Below, one piece after another: positions 51,201-60,010 of a DNA stretch of 64,000 nucleotides. Location of the stretch: positions 1 through 64,000 of the forward strand of contig NZ_BLBG01000010.1 of the NCBI RefSeq assembly GCF_009687905.1, given 5' to 3'. Position 1 is the first letter of the stretch, and each line of letters opens with the position of its first letter. This DNA comes from Lacticaseibacillus zhaodongensis. GTDB taxonomy: Bacteria > Bacillota > Bacilli > Lactobacillales > Lactobacillaceae. The translations under genes were made by a program, and so were the position numbers. Below the pieces are notes generated by a model. It saw only the letters and a list, made by a program, of their open reading frames with translations. It had not been told where the DNA came from and made no database searches.

Positions 51201-51888
51201 TTTATACATTAACTACGGCGGCATCCAGGCGGTCCGCGACGTTAGTTTTGAAGTCCACACCGGTGAAATCGTCACCCTGATTGGGGCCAACGGGGCGGGG
51301 AAGTCGACCATTCTGAAGACGATTTCCGGCTTGATGCGGCCCAAATCGGGGCTGATCACCTACGAAGATCAGCCCATTCAAAATGCCAGTTCTGCTACCA
51401 TCGTGGGTGCTGGCATTTCCCAGGTTCCAGAAGGCCGCCACATTTTTGCCGGCATGACGGTTCAGGAAAACCTCGAGATGGGGGCTTTCCTCAAGAAACG
51501 TGGGACCGATATGTCTTCAACCTTTAAGGATATTTTTGCCCGGTTCCCAGTTCTGGCTGAACGTAAGAACCAGGACGCCGCGACCCTGTCTGGTGGTGAA
51601 CAGCAAATGCTCGCCATGGCCCGCGCCCTGATGGCCAAGCCGAAGCTATTGCTGCTTGACGAGCCATCAATGGGGCTGTCACCAATTTACATTCAGAAGA
51701 TTTTTGATATTATTCAGTCGATCAACGAGCAAGGAACGACCATTCTACTGATTGAGCAGAACGCGAAGCAGGCACTCAGCATTGCGACGCGCGGTTATGT
51801 CATTGCTAGTGGTGAAATCAAGCTTGAAGGCACCGGCAAGGAGTTGCTTGGCAACAAGCAAGTCCAGTCGGCATACTTGGGTGGTTAA
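51184..51888 (+). CDS. livF: Branched-chain amino acid ABC transporter ATPase LivF
   Basis: 234 residues from TTG 51184 (LKVSNLYINYGGIQAVRDVSF); the frame is open from 51169 and GTG 51175 is another choice. All overlap the end of livG. Walker A GANGAGKS, signature LSGGEQQMLAMARAL, Walker B LLLLDEPSMGLSP, H-loop LIEQNAKQAL, and the LivF motif VPEGRHIFAGMTVQENLEMGAF. It ends the operon at the 51900 terminator. Confidence 0.94.
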   Translation: MLKVSNLYINYGGIQAVRDVSFEVHTGEIVTLIGANGAGKSTILKTISGLMRPKSGLITYEDQPIQNASSATIVGAGISQVPEGRHIFAGMTVQENLEMGAFLKKRGTDMSSTFKDIFARFPVLAERKNQDAATLSGGEQQMLAMARALMAKPKLLLLDEPSMGLSPIYIQKIFDIIQSINEQGTTILLIEQNAKQALSIATRGYVIASGEIKLEGTGKELLGNKQVQSAYLGG

Positions 51889-51898
51889 TCTACAAAAG

Positions 51899-51938
51899 GG
51901 GGCGCGTTACTTCACTGGGAGTAGCGCGCTTTTTGTAC
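51899..51938 (+). terminator. liv operon terminator
   Basis: GCGCGTTACT and AGTAGCGCGC pair, followed by TTTTTG. Confidence 0.85.
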
Positions 51939-52181
51939 GGCCTTATTGCTGTGGCTAATTGATGTCTTGAACGTGGGGTTGATGTTCTGGTATTTAACTT
52001 ATCTGATTATGAATCAATGCATTCATAACTATTAGGTCGCTATTGAATAGACTTTTTCTGACACAATCTGTTCATTTGCAGATTCGTTGTAATTCTAATT
52101 GCTATAGGTAAATGTTATAATTACCGGTAATTAATGCCCGTGTCTGAGCTGATTAAAATGGACGGAGGACAAGTACAAAAA

Positions 52182-54035
52182 ATGGGAATGAGTATGAACT
52201 TACACCTCCTGAGCTTACCAACGTGGTTTGCCCAATTGTTGATTGCCATCTTTTTTGCGTCTGGTTTTGTCAGCTTTTACCAGAAGCTTTGGTGGGAGGC
52301 GTTTCGGAAGGAAGGCCTCAGTGAGCAGCGCAAAATTGCTTTTCGGGTGGCACTGATGGTCCTCTCGTTTGGGGTAGCTATTTGTCTGCATCTGGTGGGT
52401 TATGAAGTGCATCTGAACGGAGTGCTGTTTCACAACTTGGGCCTGTTCATCCTGGCCTTTCCACTGCTCGATCAGCGGATCAGCCGTGGTGAGTACGCCC
52501 TGCGCGTGGTTGGCCTCTTAATTGCGTGGTCACTGCATCACGTCGGTTATTTTGGCCAGTTCCAGTTCTGGCTGTCCCTCGTGTTGCTCGGACTTGTGAT
52601 TGCCGTGATTTACATTTATAGCAAACGGATCCGTTACAGCGTGCTACTGAGTATTGGGACGTTTACGATTATCGCGCTAGTTTTCTGGATATCATTACCC
52701 AACATCACGGCTGGTTCCTACAGTAGCATGCTGATTGCTTGGCAGGCGGTTCTGATGTACATGGCGATGGCTTGTGTGGCGACGGTCTTTTGGATCCAGG
52801 AGCACAATCAGGAAGAACATACCGCTGAGATGACGCAGCTGGCCAACTACGATACGCTCACCAATACCAAGACCTACTCACTGTACCAGCGTGATATTAG
52901 TGCCATGTTTGATGCAGCAAAAGCTAATGGTGAGGCACTCACGCTCGTTGCCATTGATATCGACCACTTCAAGCAGATCAACGACCATTATGGCCACCTT
53001 GCTGGCAACGCAATTTTGCTAGGAATCGCCAACACACTTGATGAAGTGTTGCACAAGTATGGTGATGACCACCAGGTGTACCGGACCGGCGGCGAGGAGT
53101 TTAACATTCTTTTCCCCCAAATGACGCCCCCGGAAGTGTTGCCGGTAGTTCAGGAGTGCTGGCGCACCGTGCGCAGTACTCGCTTCAACTATGAGAACTT
53201 TGACGTGCGCGCGACCCTGTCCATTGGGGTGACCGCCCTGCGCGCTGAGGATCGCAGCATTGACAGCCTGTACAAGCGCGCGGACGATAACCTTTACCAG
53301 AGCAAACGCAACGGTCGGGACGCGATCACGGTGGAGGGGGAGACCCGCGACGCCGATACCGGCAAACCGGTTTACGCGACCTACACCTTCTTCACCCAGC
53401 GCATCGTGGACCTGGATTCTGCGAACGGAGCGACCATGTCCAACGAGTTGCTGCTGCGTTGCTACGACTATGAGCATGACCGCTGGGTAACACCACCGCA
53501 CTTCGACATTTCCGTGGAGATGCAAATTGACCTGATGAAGCAGATCATGCCGCACATTGCCAGTCCACGCTTGTCACTCAACCTGACCAATCCGCAGTTT
53601 CTTGATTCACGGACGGTAGGCCTCCTCAGCGACTACATGCGCACTCCGGGTTCTCCGGAAACGTTGATTGTTGAACTGACTTCACTGCCGGCGCTGGACA
53701 AGGTCAAACAGGCGGCACCACTATACCAGGCTGCGGGTATCAAAATTTTCATTGATGATGTTGGTAGCGATAATCAGTTTGATGAACTTGAGCCACTCTT
53801 GCCATTCGTCAACGGCATGAAGTATGCCATTCAGAACATGCGGGCCAGCTCTGACACGGATAACCTGGACCAGCGGCTGGACTTCTGGACGCGGGTTGCG
53901 CGGCAGTACAACTTGATGTTCGTGGTTGAAGGCATTGAGAGCACCAAGGACATTCAGTTTGCGCACGATAAGTACCACGCGCGCTACCTGCAGGGCTACT
54001 ACTTCGACCGGCCGGAATTGCCGCGGCTGGCATAA
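52182..54035 (+). CDS. Membrane GGDEF-EAL protein with degenerate EAL domain
   Basis: 617 residues from ATG 52182 (GACGGAGGACAAG RBS; the frame is open from 52134). About seven helices (residues 10-205), a GGDEF domain (LVAIDIDHFKQINDHYGHLAGN; RTGGEEF, GGEEF near 303-307, no RxxD) and a C-terminal EAL-like domain. In the latter, EAL reads ELL, the Asn motif NLTNPQF and Glu in VELTSL remain, DDFGTG is IDDVGSD, the IKID strand is MKYAIQ, and VVEGIES and LQGYYFDRPEL are kept. The cyclase is probably active. The phosphodiesterase may be weak or act as a c-di-GMP sensor. Confidence 0.9.
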   Translation: MGMSMNLHLLSLPTWFAQLLIAIFFASGFVSFYQKLWWEAFRKEGLSEQRKIAFRVALMVLSFGVAICLHLVGYEVHLNGVLFHNLGLFILAFPLLDQRISRGEYALRVVGLLIAWSLHHVGYFGQFQFWLSLVLLGLVIAVIYIYSKRIRYSVLLSIGTFTIIALVFWISLPNITAGSYSSMLIAWQAVLMYMAMACVATVFWIQEHNQEEHTAEMTQLANYDTLTNTKTYSLYQRDISAMFDAAKANGEALTLVAIDIDHFKQINDHYGHLAGNAILLGIANTLDEVLHKYGDDHQVYRTGGEEFNILFPQMTPPEVLPVVQECWRTVRSTRFNYENFDVRATLSIGVTALRAEDRSIDSLYKRADDNLYQSKRNGRDAITVEGETRDADTGKPVYATYTFFTQRIVDLDSANGATMSNELLLRCYDYEHDRWVTPPHFDISVEMQIDLMKQIMPHIASPRLSLNLTNPQFLDSRTVGLLSDYMRTPGSPETLIVELTSLPALDKVKQAAPLYQAAGIKIFIDDVGSDNQFDELEPLLPFVNGMKYAIQNMRASSDTDNLDQRLDFWTRVARQYNLMFVVEGIESTKDIQFAHDKYHARYLQGYYFDRPELPRLA

Positions 54036-54044
54036 TGTCGATAA

Positions 54045-54087
54045 GCCAAAATAGCGTCCGTCGTTTACGCGGCGGACGCTATTATTG
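54045..54087 (+). terminator. Terminator of GGDEF-EAL gene
   Basis: AATAGCGTCCGTC and GGCGGACGCTATT form the stem, followed by ATTG. Confidence 0.8.
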
Positions 54088-54105
54088 TGGAGTCTTTGGG
54101 CTATG

Positions 54106-54389
54106 GTGGATGGCGCATTTTTCTCCGTTTCGTCTGCGGGAGTGACAGACATGCTGGAGCCGGGTTTCAGCCTTGACGAAAACCATGTCAAGGCTGAACC
54201 CTGAACTGCGAGCCCGCTGTGTTGCTCCACAGCCTGATGTGAACTAAACCAAGTGCTTATATCTTCTTAGCGGTCTCTCCGTTCTCTCCGATAAGAAACC
54301 CTGATAGCCAAAATCGGGCTATCAAGGTTTCTTATCGCGACAGCATGGTCACTCCCGCTGACTACACTACGAAAAAGGCACCATCCACC
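54106..54389 (-). repeat. Family B structured repeat, copy B4
   Basis: Minus-strand copy almost identical to B6 (59040-59325). Outer arms GGTGGATGG and CCATCCACC; inner GTGAC / GTCAC arms. Hairpin 1 has a roughly 21-bp stem (one mismatch) around loop CGATTTT. The core GAGAACGGAGAGACCGC and hairpin 2 (CTTGAC..GTCAAG) are as in B6. Confidence 0.85.
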
Positions 54390-54598
54390 GTACTGCAGAC
54401 TTCTAAACTGCAATCGTTTGCCATCTCAGATTTGCTAATTTGTACCCAAATCACACGTATCTAACGAATTATGCCAAGCATAGGCATTGTTAACATCGTT
54501 GGCTTAATAATCTGTAAACAACCTGCTTAAATGCTGCAATTGGCACATCTAAATTGGTATACACAGATTAATCAGCCTGATATCTAACTATCAATGTA

Positions 54599-54901
54599 GG
54601 GCTGTGGGCGCCTTTTCCGGGAACGAAGCTGGCGGTAGTGACCATGCTGAAACGAATATTGCAGGTAGTAGCCTTGCGGACTTTGCAAGGCTACTACCTG
54701 CAATATTCGGGGATAGCGGAGAGACCGCGGATGATGATAAAAGCATTACTGTACGTGTACCGTTGTTGTTGCGAAAACACGGCGGGCTCGGAGATAAGGC
54801 GGAAGACTTGGCGTGAATTTCGCCAAGCCTGGAGCCGTGCCCCAGCATTGCCTGTCTGTCACTGCTGCCAGTGTAGTGGGAGGAAAAGGCGCACACAGCC
54901 C
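54599..54901 (+). repeat. Family B structured repeat, copy B5
   Basis: Outer 20-bp arms (GGGCTGTGGGCGCCTTTTCC and its complement, one mismatch) at 54599-54618 and 54882-54901. CATGCTG near 54644. Hairpin 1 has a perfect 25-bp stem (54653-54677 / 54685-54709) with loop GGACTTT, in a sequence unrelated to the other copies. Core GGAGAGACCGC, GGCGGGCTCGG, hairpin 2 CTTGGCG-TGAATTT-CGCCAAG, then GCCCCAGCAT. Confidence 0.85.
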
Positions 54902-54979
54902 GGCAACGAAGTATCTAACACGGCAGGTAATCCCGATGCAGGTTATAATGGATGCAAATAAGTACAATGGGAGGTCGCC

Positions 54980-55414
54980 ATGGGATTTCTAGGCCATAGC
55001 AACAAGCAAGCATTCAAAGCTGACAAGAAAGACAGTTACCTCGAATTAGACTCCAAGCGTTTGCTCCTGCGTCTCCACGTTGGCGCCTTGCAGAAGGTGA
55101 TCGTTCCAGTCGCCAAACTGCGCGGCTACCGCCTGTTGCAGGACGACGAGGTGATTCTGGAGGCCCAAGAGCACAAACAGGGCTACTCGAAGGACAACCT
55201 GCTGCCCGTCATCACGCAGTTCAGTCAACCGGATGATGGCAGTGAGTGGCCGACCGAGTTGTACCATCTGGACCTGGATGTGCTGACGAGTGACGAGACC
55301 TACCGCTTGCGTCTGATCGACACGCGCACGCCCATTAAGTCGATGACCTATAGTGACGCGGTGTTAGATGCTGAGCGCGCAATTTTGGCGCTGGACGGAT
55401 TACTGGACGAATAA
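54980..55414 (+). CDS. Uncharacterised small soluble protein
   Basis: 144 residues. GGGAGGTCGCC precedes ATG 54980. Begins MGFLGHSNKQAFKADKKDSYLELDSKRLLLRLHVG; alternating hydrophobic strands suggest a beta-rich fold (VIVPVAKLRGYRLLQDDEVILEA; TYRLRLIDTRTPIKSMTYSDAVLDAERAILALDGLL). No family recognised. It is 23 bp before the phosphatase gene and probably co-transcribed. Confidence 0.65.
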   Translation: MGFLGHSNKQAFKADKKDSYLELDSKRLLLRLHVGALQKVIVPVAKLRGYRLLQDDEVILEAQEHKQGYSKDNLLPVITQFSQPDDGSEWPTELYHLDLDVLTSDETYRLRLIDTRTPIKSMTYSDAVLDAERAILALDGLLDE

Positions 55415-55437
55415 TTACAGAGTGAAAGTGTGGAGTA

Positions 55438-56088
55438 GTGGCATATTTATATTTAGTACGGCATGGGGAAACGGTAATTAACGCCGAGGAACGCTTCAAC
55501 GGCGGTGGGGTTGACAGTCCGCTCACTGCGAAAGGTCGCGCTGGGGCAGTCGCGTTGGGCAAAATGCTCGCTGGGGTGCCTTTTGACCGCGTCTTTGTTT
55601 CGCCCCTCCCGCGGGCAATGACCACGGCGGCGTTAGTGACTGGCGGCAAGCGGGCGCTAACCATTGATCCGCGCCTGCGAGAGATGGCGCTGGGTGATTG
55701 GGACGGTACACCGCTGGCCGACTGGGCGGGAAAGCCCGAGTTCATCAACTACCGGCACCATTTGGCCCACTGGGATTACCGACACTTTCACGCCGAGGGT
55801 TATCCGCACATGATCACCCGCGCGACCGCGGCGTTCAACGATGCAGCCGCCGCGGTGGGTCCGGATGGGCGGGCGCTGATTGTCAGTCATGGCATCGTGC
55901 TGACGGTGCTTGCTAATGTGCTCACCGGTGTGCCGCTGGATGCCGCCCGCGATTCAGGGCAGGTAGCTAACAGCAGCGTTACCGTCCTGCGCGGCCACGC
56001 GGGGGCTTGGCAGAAGGTCGCCTGGAACGTGACTCCTGCCACCCTTGCCACGCTGCCGGTGAAGGAACGCGCCTTGTTCCAAAAGTAG
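55438..56088 (+). CDS. Histidine phosphatase family protein (phosphoglycerate-mutase-like)
   Basis: 216 residues from GTG 55438. Catalytic YLVRHGETVIN (phosphorylated His), FVSPLPRAMTTAALVTGG (Arg), LREMALGDWDG (acid) and LIVSHGIVLTVL (second His) complete the 2H-phosphatase site. It probably dephosphorylates a sugar phosphate, nucleotide or similar. It shares a transcript with the 54980 gene and is convergent with the HAD gene, whose stop is 1 bp away. Confidence 0.88.
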   Translation: MAYLYLVRHGETVINAEERFNGGGVDSPLTAKGRAGAVALGKMLAGVPFDRVFVSPLPRAMTTAALVTGGKRALTIDPRLREMALGDWDGTPLADWAGKPEFINYRHHLAHWDYRHFHAEGYPHMITRATAAFNDAAAAVGPDGRALIVSHGIVLTVLANVLTGVPLDAARDSGQVANSSVTVLRGHAGAWQKVAWNVTPATLATLPVKERALFQK

Positions 56089-56089
56089 G

Positions 56090-56908
56090 CTAGAGGGCGT
56101 ACTTCTGCAGGGCCTCCGCCACGCCGGCGTGGTCGCTGTCCGCAACCATGGTGCCGATTTCTGCCCGTACGCGCGGTAGAGCGTTACCCATCGCGACGCC
56201 GAGGCCGGCCGTTTCCATCATCGGCAGGTCATTTTCGCCGTCTCCGATGGCCATCGTGGCGGCAATGGGGATGTTGAGCAGGTCCGCTAGGTGCAGCAGG
56301 GCGCTGCTTTTGGAGACGCCGGCAGCGGTAATTTCAAGATAAGTGAGTTTGGAGCGGCTGGTGGCGATGTGCAAGTCGGGTACCGTCTTCAGGGCCGCAT
56401 CCAGCACATCAATTGCCTGCGGATCGCCCATGCAGAGGATTTTGTGGATTTTGCGCTCGCTATTGAGCAGGGCGGTGAGGTCCGTGGTTTCGGGCGTGAA
56501 GCCAACGATGGCGGCCTCCTGCTCGCTCCATTTGTCCGGCCGGGCAACGTACCAGTGGGTGCCGGCGTGGATGTTGACGCTGATGGCCAGGCCGTGTGCG
56601 TGGATCAGTTGGTAGATGCGGCGGGCACTCCCGGCGGCTAGGGGCTGCTCGAAGAGGGTCGTAAACTCTTGCGGCGTTGCCAAATGGTTCTGCACGATTA
56701 GGGCGCCATTCAGTGAAACGATTGGCAATTCTAGCTGCAGTTGTTGCGCCAGATTCACCATTCCCAAGGCGGGGCGGGCTGAGGCCAGGACAAAGTGGCC
56801 CCCAGCTTTGGAGTAGGCGGTGATCGCCGTGATCACCGCGGGGGTCAGCTGGTGCTGGCTGTTCAAAATGGTGCCATCAATATCGCTCAAAACTAGTTGT
56901 CGTTTCAT
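56090..56908 (-). CDS. Cof-type HAD phosphatase
   Basis: 272 residues from ATG 56908 (GGGAGGTTAATT RBS; the open frame extends much further up without a start signal). HAD motifs: I LSDIDGTILNS, II VLASARPAL (Ser/Thr), III Lys in SKSSALLHL, IV IGDGENDLPMMETAGLGVAMGNA. The C2b cap places it in the Cof/YidA sugar-phosphate or FMN phosphatase group. A second member is at 61468. Confidence 0.9.
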   Translation of the reverse strand: MKRQLVLSDIDGTILNSQHQLTPAVITAITAYSKAGGHFVLASARPALGMVNLAQQLQLELPIVSLNGALIVQNHLATPQEFTTLFEQPLAAGSARRIYQLIHAHGLAISVNIHAGTHWYVARPDKWSEQEAAIVGFTPETTDLTALLNSERKIHKILCMGDPQAIDVLDAALKTVPDLHIATSRSKLTYLEITAAGVSKSSALLHLADLLNIPIAATMAIGDGENDLPMMETAGLGVAMGNALPRVRAEIGTMVADSDHAGVAEALQKYAL

Positions 56909-57037
56909 AATTAACCTCCCTAAATTGCGTCCGCCTTTAGTATACTGGGAGTTGGTACCGCTGCCAAATGTCCGGTGGTAATATTTGCTCAGGCTGGCTA
57001 AAGTGCTTAAAATTTTGCCAACTTTGAGGAGGTCAAA

Positions 57038-57709
57038 ATGAAGAAACGCCAAAAATACATAGTTATCAGTACCGCCGCGCTTGTGGCTCTGTTTATGCTG
57101 GGTTTGATCGTGTGGCAATACTGGCCGATCATCAAGCCCTTTCTGCGTAGTGGTTGGAACCGGCGTGCATTTATCAATCAGTTTCGCGGGCACGGCGGGC
57201 GGACGATTGCCCCCTTTATTGCACTACTGGTGGTGGTGACCATGATTCCCGGGGCCCCGGTCTCGGTGTTCGCAATCCTGAGCGGGGTTTGTTTTGGCGG
57301 ACCGCTGGGCTTCGTGATCAACGTGGTTGGGCTGACAGTCGGGAACAACTTGGCCGCCTTGCTCACGGCGCGGGTAGAAGACCTGAGTCGCAGCCACCGG
57401 GAGTCCCAATTACTCCAGGACCTCCTGCACACGCGGCATCCGCGGGTGGGACTGACGATTGGCTACAGTGTGCCCTTTGTTCCGAACGTCCTGGTGAACC
57501 TCGCCGCGGCCAAGCTCAAGGTGGACCGGCAGAAACTGGCGGTGATTATTTTCATTGCTAGTTTTCCCAGCGCGTTGTTCTATGCCTTCGGTGGGGATGC
57601 CATTTTGAACGTCAACTTGCGGCGGCTGCTCGTTTTGGTGCTACTGGTTGCGGCGTCAGCGGTGCTCATCGTGTTTATTCACCGCGACCGGGCCCAAAAA
57701 CACGTTTAG
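57038..57709 (+). CDS. TVP38/TMEM64 (VTT-domain) membrane protein
   Basis: 223 residues. N-terminal helix, then the VTT/DedA-like domain: FIALLVVVTMIPGAPVSVFAILSGVCFGGPLGFVINVVGLTVGNNLAALLTARV with the re-entrant PGAPVS and FGGPLG loops, and GYSVPFVPNVLVNLAAAKLKVDRQKLAVIIFIASFPSALFYAFGG. Family members scramble or flip phospholipids or undecaprenyl phosphate. TGAGGAGGTCAAA precedes ATG 57038. Its exact lipid is unknown. Confidence 0.87.
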   Translation: MKKRQKYIVISTAALVALFMLGLIVWQYWPIIKPFLRSGWNRRAFINQFRGHGGRTIAPFIALLVVVTMIPGAPVSVFAILSGVCFGGPLGFVINVVGLTVGNNLAALLTARVEDLSRSHRESQLLQDLLHTRHPRVGLTIGYSVPFVPNVLVNLAAAKLKVDRQKLAVIIFIASFPSALFYAFGGDAILNVNLRRLLVLVLLVAASAVLIVFIHRDRAQKHV

Positions 57710-57748
57710 GCGAAAATTTATTGCGGACCGCTTGCCAATAATTAGGTT

Positions 57749-57768
57749 GTAGTCTAGACTGATTATAA
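57749..57768 (+). promoter_or_regulatory. Promoter and dyad upstream of marR
   Basis: AGTCTAGACT (57749-57758) is a perfect 10-bp palindrome directly followed by GATTATAAT, an extended -10-like box. The overlap suggests autorepression by the MarR below. Confidence 0.5.
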
Positions 57769-57798
57769 TTGAAACTATTAATACAGGGGGTTCCGGAT

Positions 57799-58236
57799 TT
57801 GGAATTAGGAAAAAAGGATGAGCTGTCGGAGAACTTGTTTTTGGTTAATAGCATCCAGCAGGTGTACATCCACACGCAGCTTAAAACGATGGGTTTGAAC
57901 ATTCAGCAGTCCCGCGCGCTCAACTACATTTCTGAGCACTCCGGTACCATTCAGAAGGAACTAGTTAACTACCTGGGCAAGCAAAAGGCTACCGTCACCA
58001 ATGTGCTCAAGGCGCTTGAAGAACGGAACCTGATCGTGCGCCGCGTCCCCGAGCACAACGAGCGCCAGAAGCAGTTGTTCCTGACCGCTGAAGGTGCCGC
58101 CGCCGTCCAGCAGGTCCAGCAGATTTTTGTCGATATTGAAGGCAAAATTAACGCCGGTCTGACGAAGGAAGAGCACACGCAGCTGCTTAACCTCCTGCAG
58201 AAGGTCAAGGCAACACTAAGCACGGATGAAGACTAA
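57799..58236 (+). CDS. MarR family regulator
   Basis: 145 residues from TTG 57799 (GGGGGTTCCGGAT RBS). Winged HTH: LNIQQSRALNYISEHSGTIQKELVNYLGKQKATVTNVLKALEERNLIVRRVPEHNERQKQLFLTAEGAAAVQQV. Single gene with a strong terminator. The target is not obvious; the VTT-domain gene directly upstream is possible. Confidence 0.87.
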   Translation: MELGKKDELSENLFLVNSIQQVYIHTQLKTMGLNIQQSRALNYISEHSGTIQKELVNYLGKQKATVTNVLKALEERNLIVRRVPEHNERQKQLFLTAEGAAAVQQVQQIFVDIEGKINAGLTKEEHTQLLNLLQKVKATLSTDED

Positions 58237-58251
58237 TTAAAATTAATTTAG

Positions 58252-58301
58252 ACAAGAACAGACCAGATTCCTGATTTCCGGGGGTCTGGTCTGTTTTAGT
58301 T
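58252..58301. terminator. Terminator
   Basis: AACAGACCAGA and TCTGGTCTGTT form a stem with AGTTT/TTTAG flanks, between two convergent marR genes. Confidence 0.85.
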
Positions 58302-58365
58302 TGTCATCGATTTTAAAGTTGCACGGTGCTTGTTAAAGCTTGATTCACGTTCGCAGGATTGGGGC

Positions 58366-58791
58366 TTATGACAAGTTGGCACTCATGTGGCGGAGGACCC
58401 GTTTGAAGGTGGCTAGGTCGCGCGCGGACACGCCAGATTCGAGCACGGTGTTGATGCCGGCCAGCTCCTGGCTAACGGCACCCAGCGCCGCGTTGGCTTT
58501 GGCCGTGAGCTTGATTTGCTTGTAGCGCTTGTCGTTACTATTTTGAGTTCGTGTGATCAGGCCGCTAGTGCTCATCTGCTGCAATAAAACGGTCGCGGTG
58601 GACGGCCTGATGCCGAGCGCGGCTTCGACGTGGCGCTGGTAGGTGGGCTCGTTGCCGCGCTCGCCGAGGAAATCAAGAACCCGGGCGGCCGCCCCGCTGA
58701 TGCCGTAATCATGGGCGAAAAGCGTGAGTTCGCGGCTGACCAGGTTGTTGAGACTAGCAATGGCAGTGGTGGTGGGAATGGTTTCGGACAA
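58366..58791 (-). CDS. MarR family regulator
   Basis: 141 residues from TTG 58791 (ATAGGAGGCCGCATT RBS). LFAHDYGISGAAARVLDFLGERGNEPTYQRHVEAALGIRPSTATVLLQQMSTSGLITRTQNSNDKRYKQIKLTAKA gives the winged HTH with the NDKR wing. It is monocistronic, convergent with the previous marR. The AT-rich upstream region (58800-58860) contains TTAGTAATTACTTAGTGACACTAA-type half-dyads, possibly its operator. Confidence 0.87.
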   Translation of the reverse strand: MSETIPTTTAIASLNNLVSRELTLFAHDYGISGAAARVLDFLGERGNEPTYQRHVEAALGIRPSTATVLLQQMSTSGLITRTQNSNDKRYKQIKLTAKANAALGAVSQELAGINTVLESGVSARDLATFKRVLRHMSANLS

Positions 58792-59039
58792 AATGCGGCC
58801 TCCTATAGGGCATGAATAATAGTTAGTGTCACTAAGTAATTACTATTATTCTAACTGTCCGGTGGCAGGCTTGCAAATGCAGAATGGCTGCGTCCCACCG
58901 CCCTACATAGATGTACTAAATCCCTTTGTGAATCTTGGTTAGTTACGGTACTTGCAATCACATTCTATTGCGGTGCTCTGACGTTGCTGGTGGAGTTAAC
59001 GCTGTGGTAGATAGCTTTAGTCTGGAAGTCTGCAGTAGG

Positions 59040-59325
59040 GTGGATGGCGCCTTTTTCGTAGTGTAGTCTGCGGGAGTGACCATGCTGTCGCGATAAGAAA
59101 CCCTGATAGCCCGATTTTGGCTATCAGGGTTTCTTATCGGGGAGAACGGAGAGACCGCTAAGAAGATATAAGCACTTGGTTTAGTTCACATCAGGCTGTG
59201 TAGCAACACAGCGGGCTCGCAGTTCAGGGTTCAGACTTGACATGGTTTTCGTCAAGGCTGAAACCCGGCCCCAGCATGCCTGTTGTCACTCCCGCAGACG
59301 AAACGGAGAAAAATGCGCCATCCAC
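59040..59325 (+). repeat. Family B structured repeat, copy B6
   Basis: Outer arms GTGGATGGCGC (59040-59050) and GCGCCATCCAC (59315-59325). Inner arms GTCTGCGGGAGTGAC and GTCACTCCCGCAGAC (15 bp perfect), CATGCTG / CAGCATG. Hairpin 1 has a perfect 21-bp stem, loop CGATTTT. Core GGGGAGAACGGAGAGACCGC (59139-59158), GAAGATATAA, CAGCGGGCTC, hairpin 2 CTTGAC / GTCAAG. A near-identical inverted copy is B4. Confidence 0.87.
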
Positions 59326-59396
59326 TCGGGTATTCAAATACATTATCGCATCGGAGCAGGCATCCCTACCACCCGGCAGTAGTTATAACTGTTAAT

Positions 59397-59957
59397 CTAG
59401 CGCCAGAGATCATACGCCGAGAACAGCAGCAAGCATGCCACCGCGATGTTGATGATGCGGTAGTAGCGCGCATAGATACCACTGATCAACTGGCCCGCAC
59501 CCGTCCACGCCAGTGTGCCGGCGCTGCCGATGATCACCATGAGGAGCCAGCGCAGGGGGATGGATGCTGCCAGACCAGTGAGGGTGAAGGCGGCCAGACC
59601 CGTTACAAAGTAGAGATACAGTTTGATGTTGGTCAGCTGCAGCAGCAGGCCGGTCGTGAACTTACCGCCCCCGTCGTTGTCGTTGCTATCGGGAGAACTG
59701 ATGGCTACGTGGTAGGCTAAGTAGATCAAGTAGACGGAACCGATCACCTTCATGATGGTGACTAGCAGGGGCGCCGCCTGCAGGAGGTTGGCAAATAGTG
59801 CGGCGAGTAGGCCGATTAGAGCGATTCCCGTCAGCATGCCCATGTTCAAGATGATACTGCGGCGAAAGCCCCGGCGCTGACCCGACACCATCGCCATGAT
59901 GGTGTTGGGACCGGGAGTGAAAGACATGACGAAGGTGAAGGATAAGAATGCGAGCAT
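59397..59957 (-). CDS. LysE/RhtB-family exporter
   Basis: 186 residues, six helices. N-terminal FVMSFTPGPNTIMAMVSGQRRGFRRSIILNMGMLTG carries the LysE/RhtB signature (PGPN). Mid-region LQLTNIKLYLYFVTGLAAF corresponds to the N-P-K segment. It exports an amino acid or derivative. TTTTGGAGGCAACCACCT precedes ATG 59957. It is divergent from a MarR gene across a region with two palindromic boxes. Confidence 0.88.
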   Translation of the reverse strand: MLAFLSFTFVMSFTPGPNTIMAMVSGQRRGFRRSIILNMGMLTGIALIGLLAALFANLLQAAPLLVTIMKVIGSVYLIYLAYHVAISSPDSNDNDGGGKFTTGLLLQLTNIKLYLYFVTGLAAFTLTGLAASIPLRWLLMVIIGSAGTLAWTGAGQLISGIYARYYRIINIAVACLLLFSAYDLWR

Positions 59958-60010
59958 AGGTGGTTGCCTCCAAAATTATGTATTGGGTCGGGTGCATTTT
60001 GCAAAAGTAA

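Noticed and set aside
54604-54967. Overlapping ORFs on both strands in copy B5
   Set aside because: Same reason: frame openness follows from the GC-rich palindromes, with no RBS and no protein family.
59283-59720. 145-codon plus-strand ORF over the LysE gene
   Set aside because: Antisense shadow of the LysE-family gene, which has clear family motifs and an RBS.
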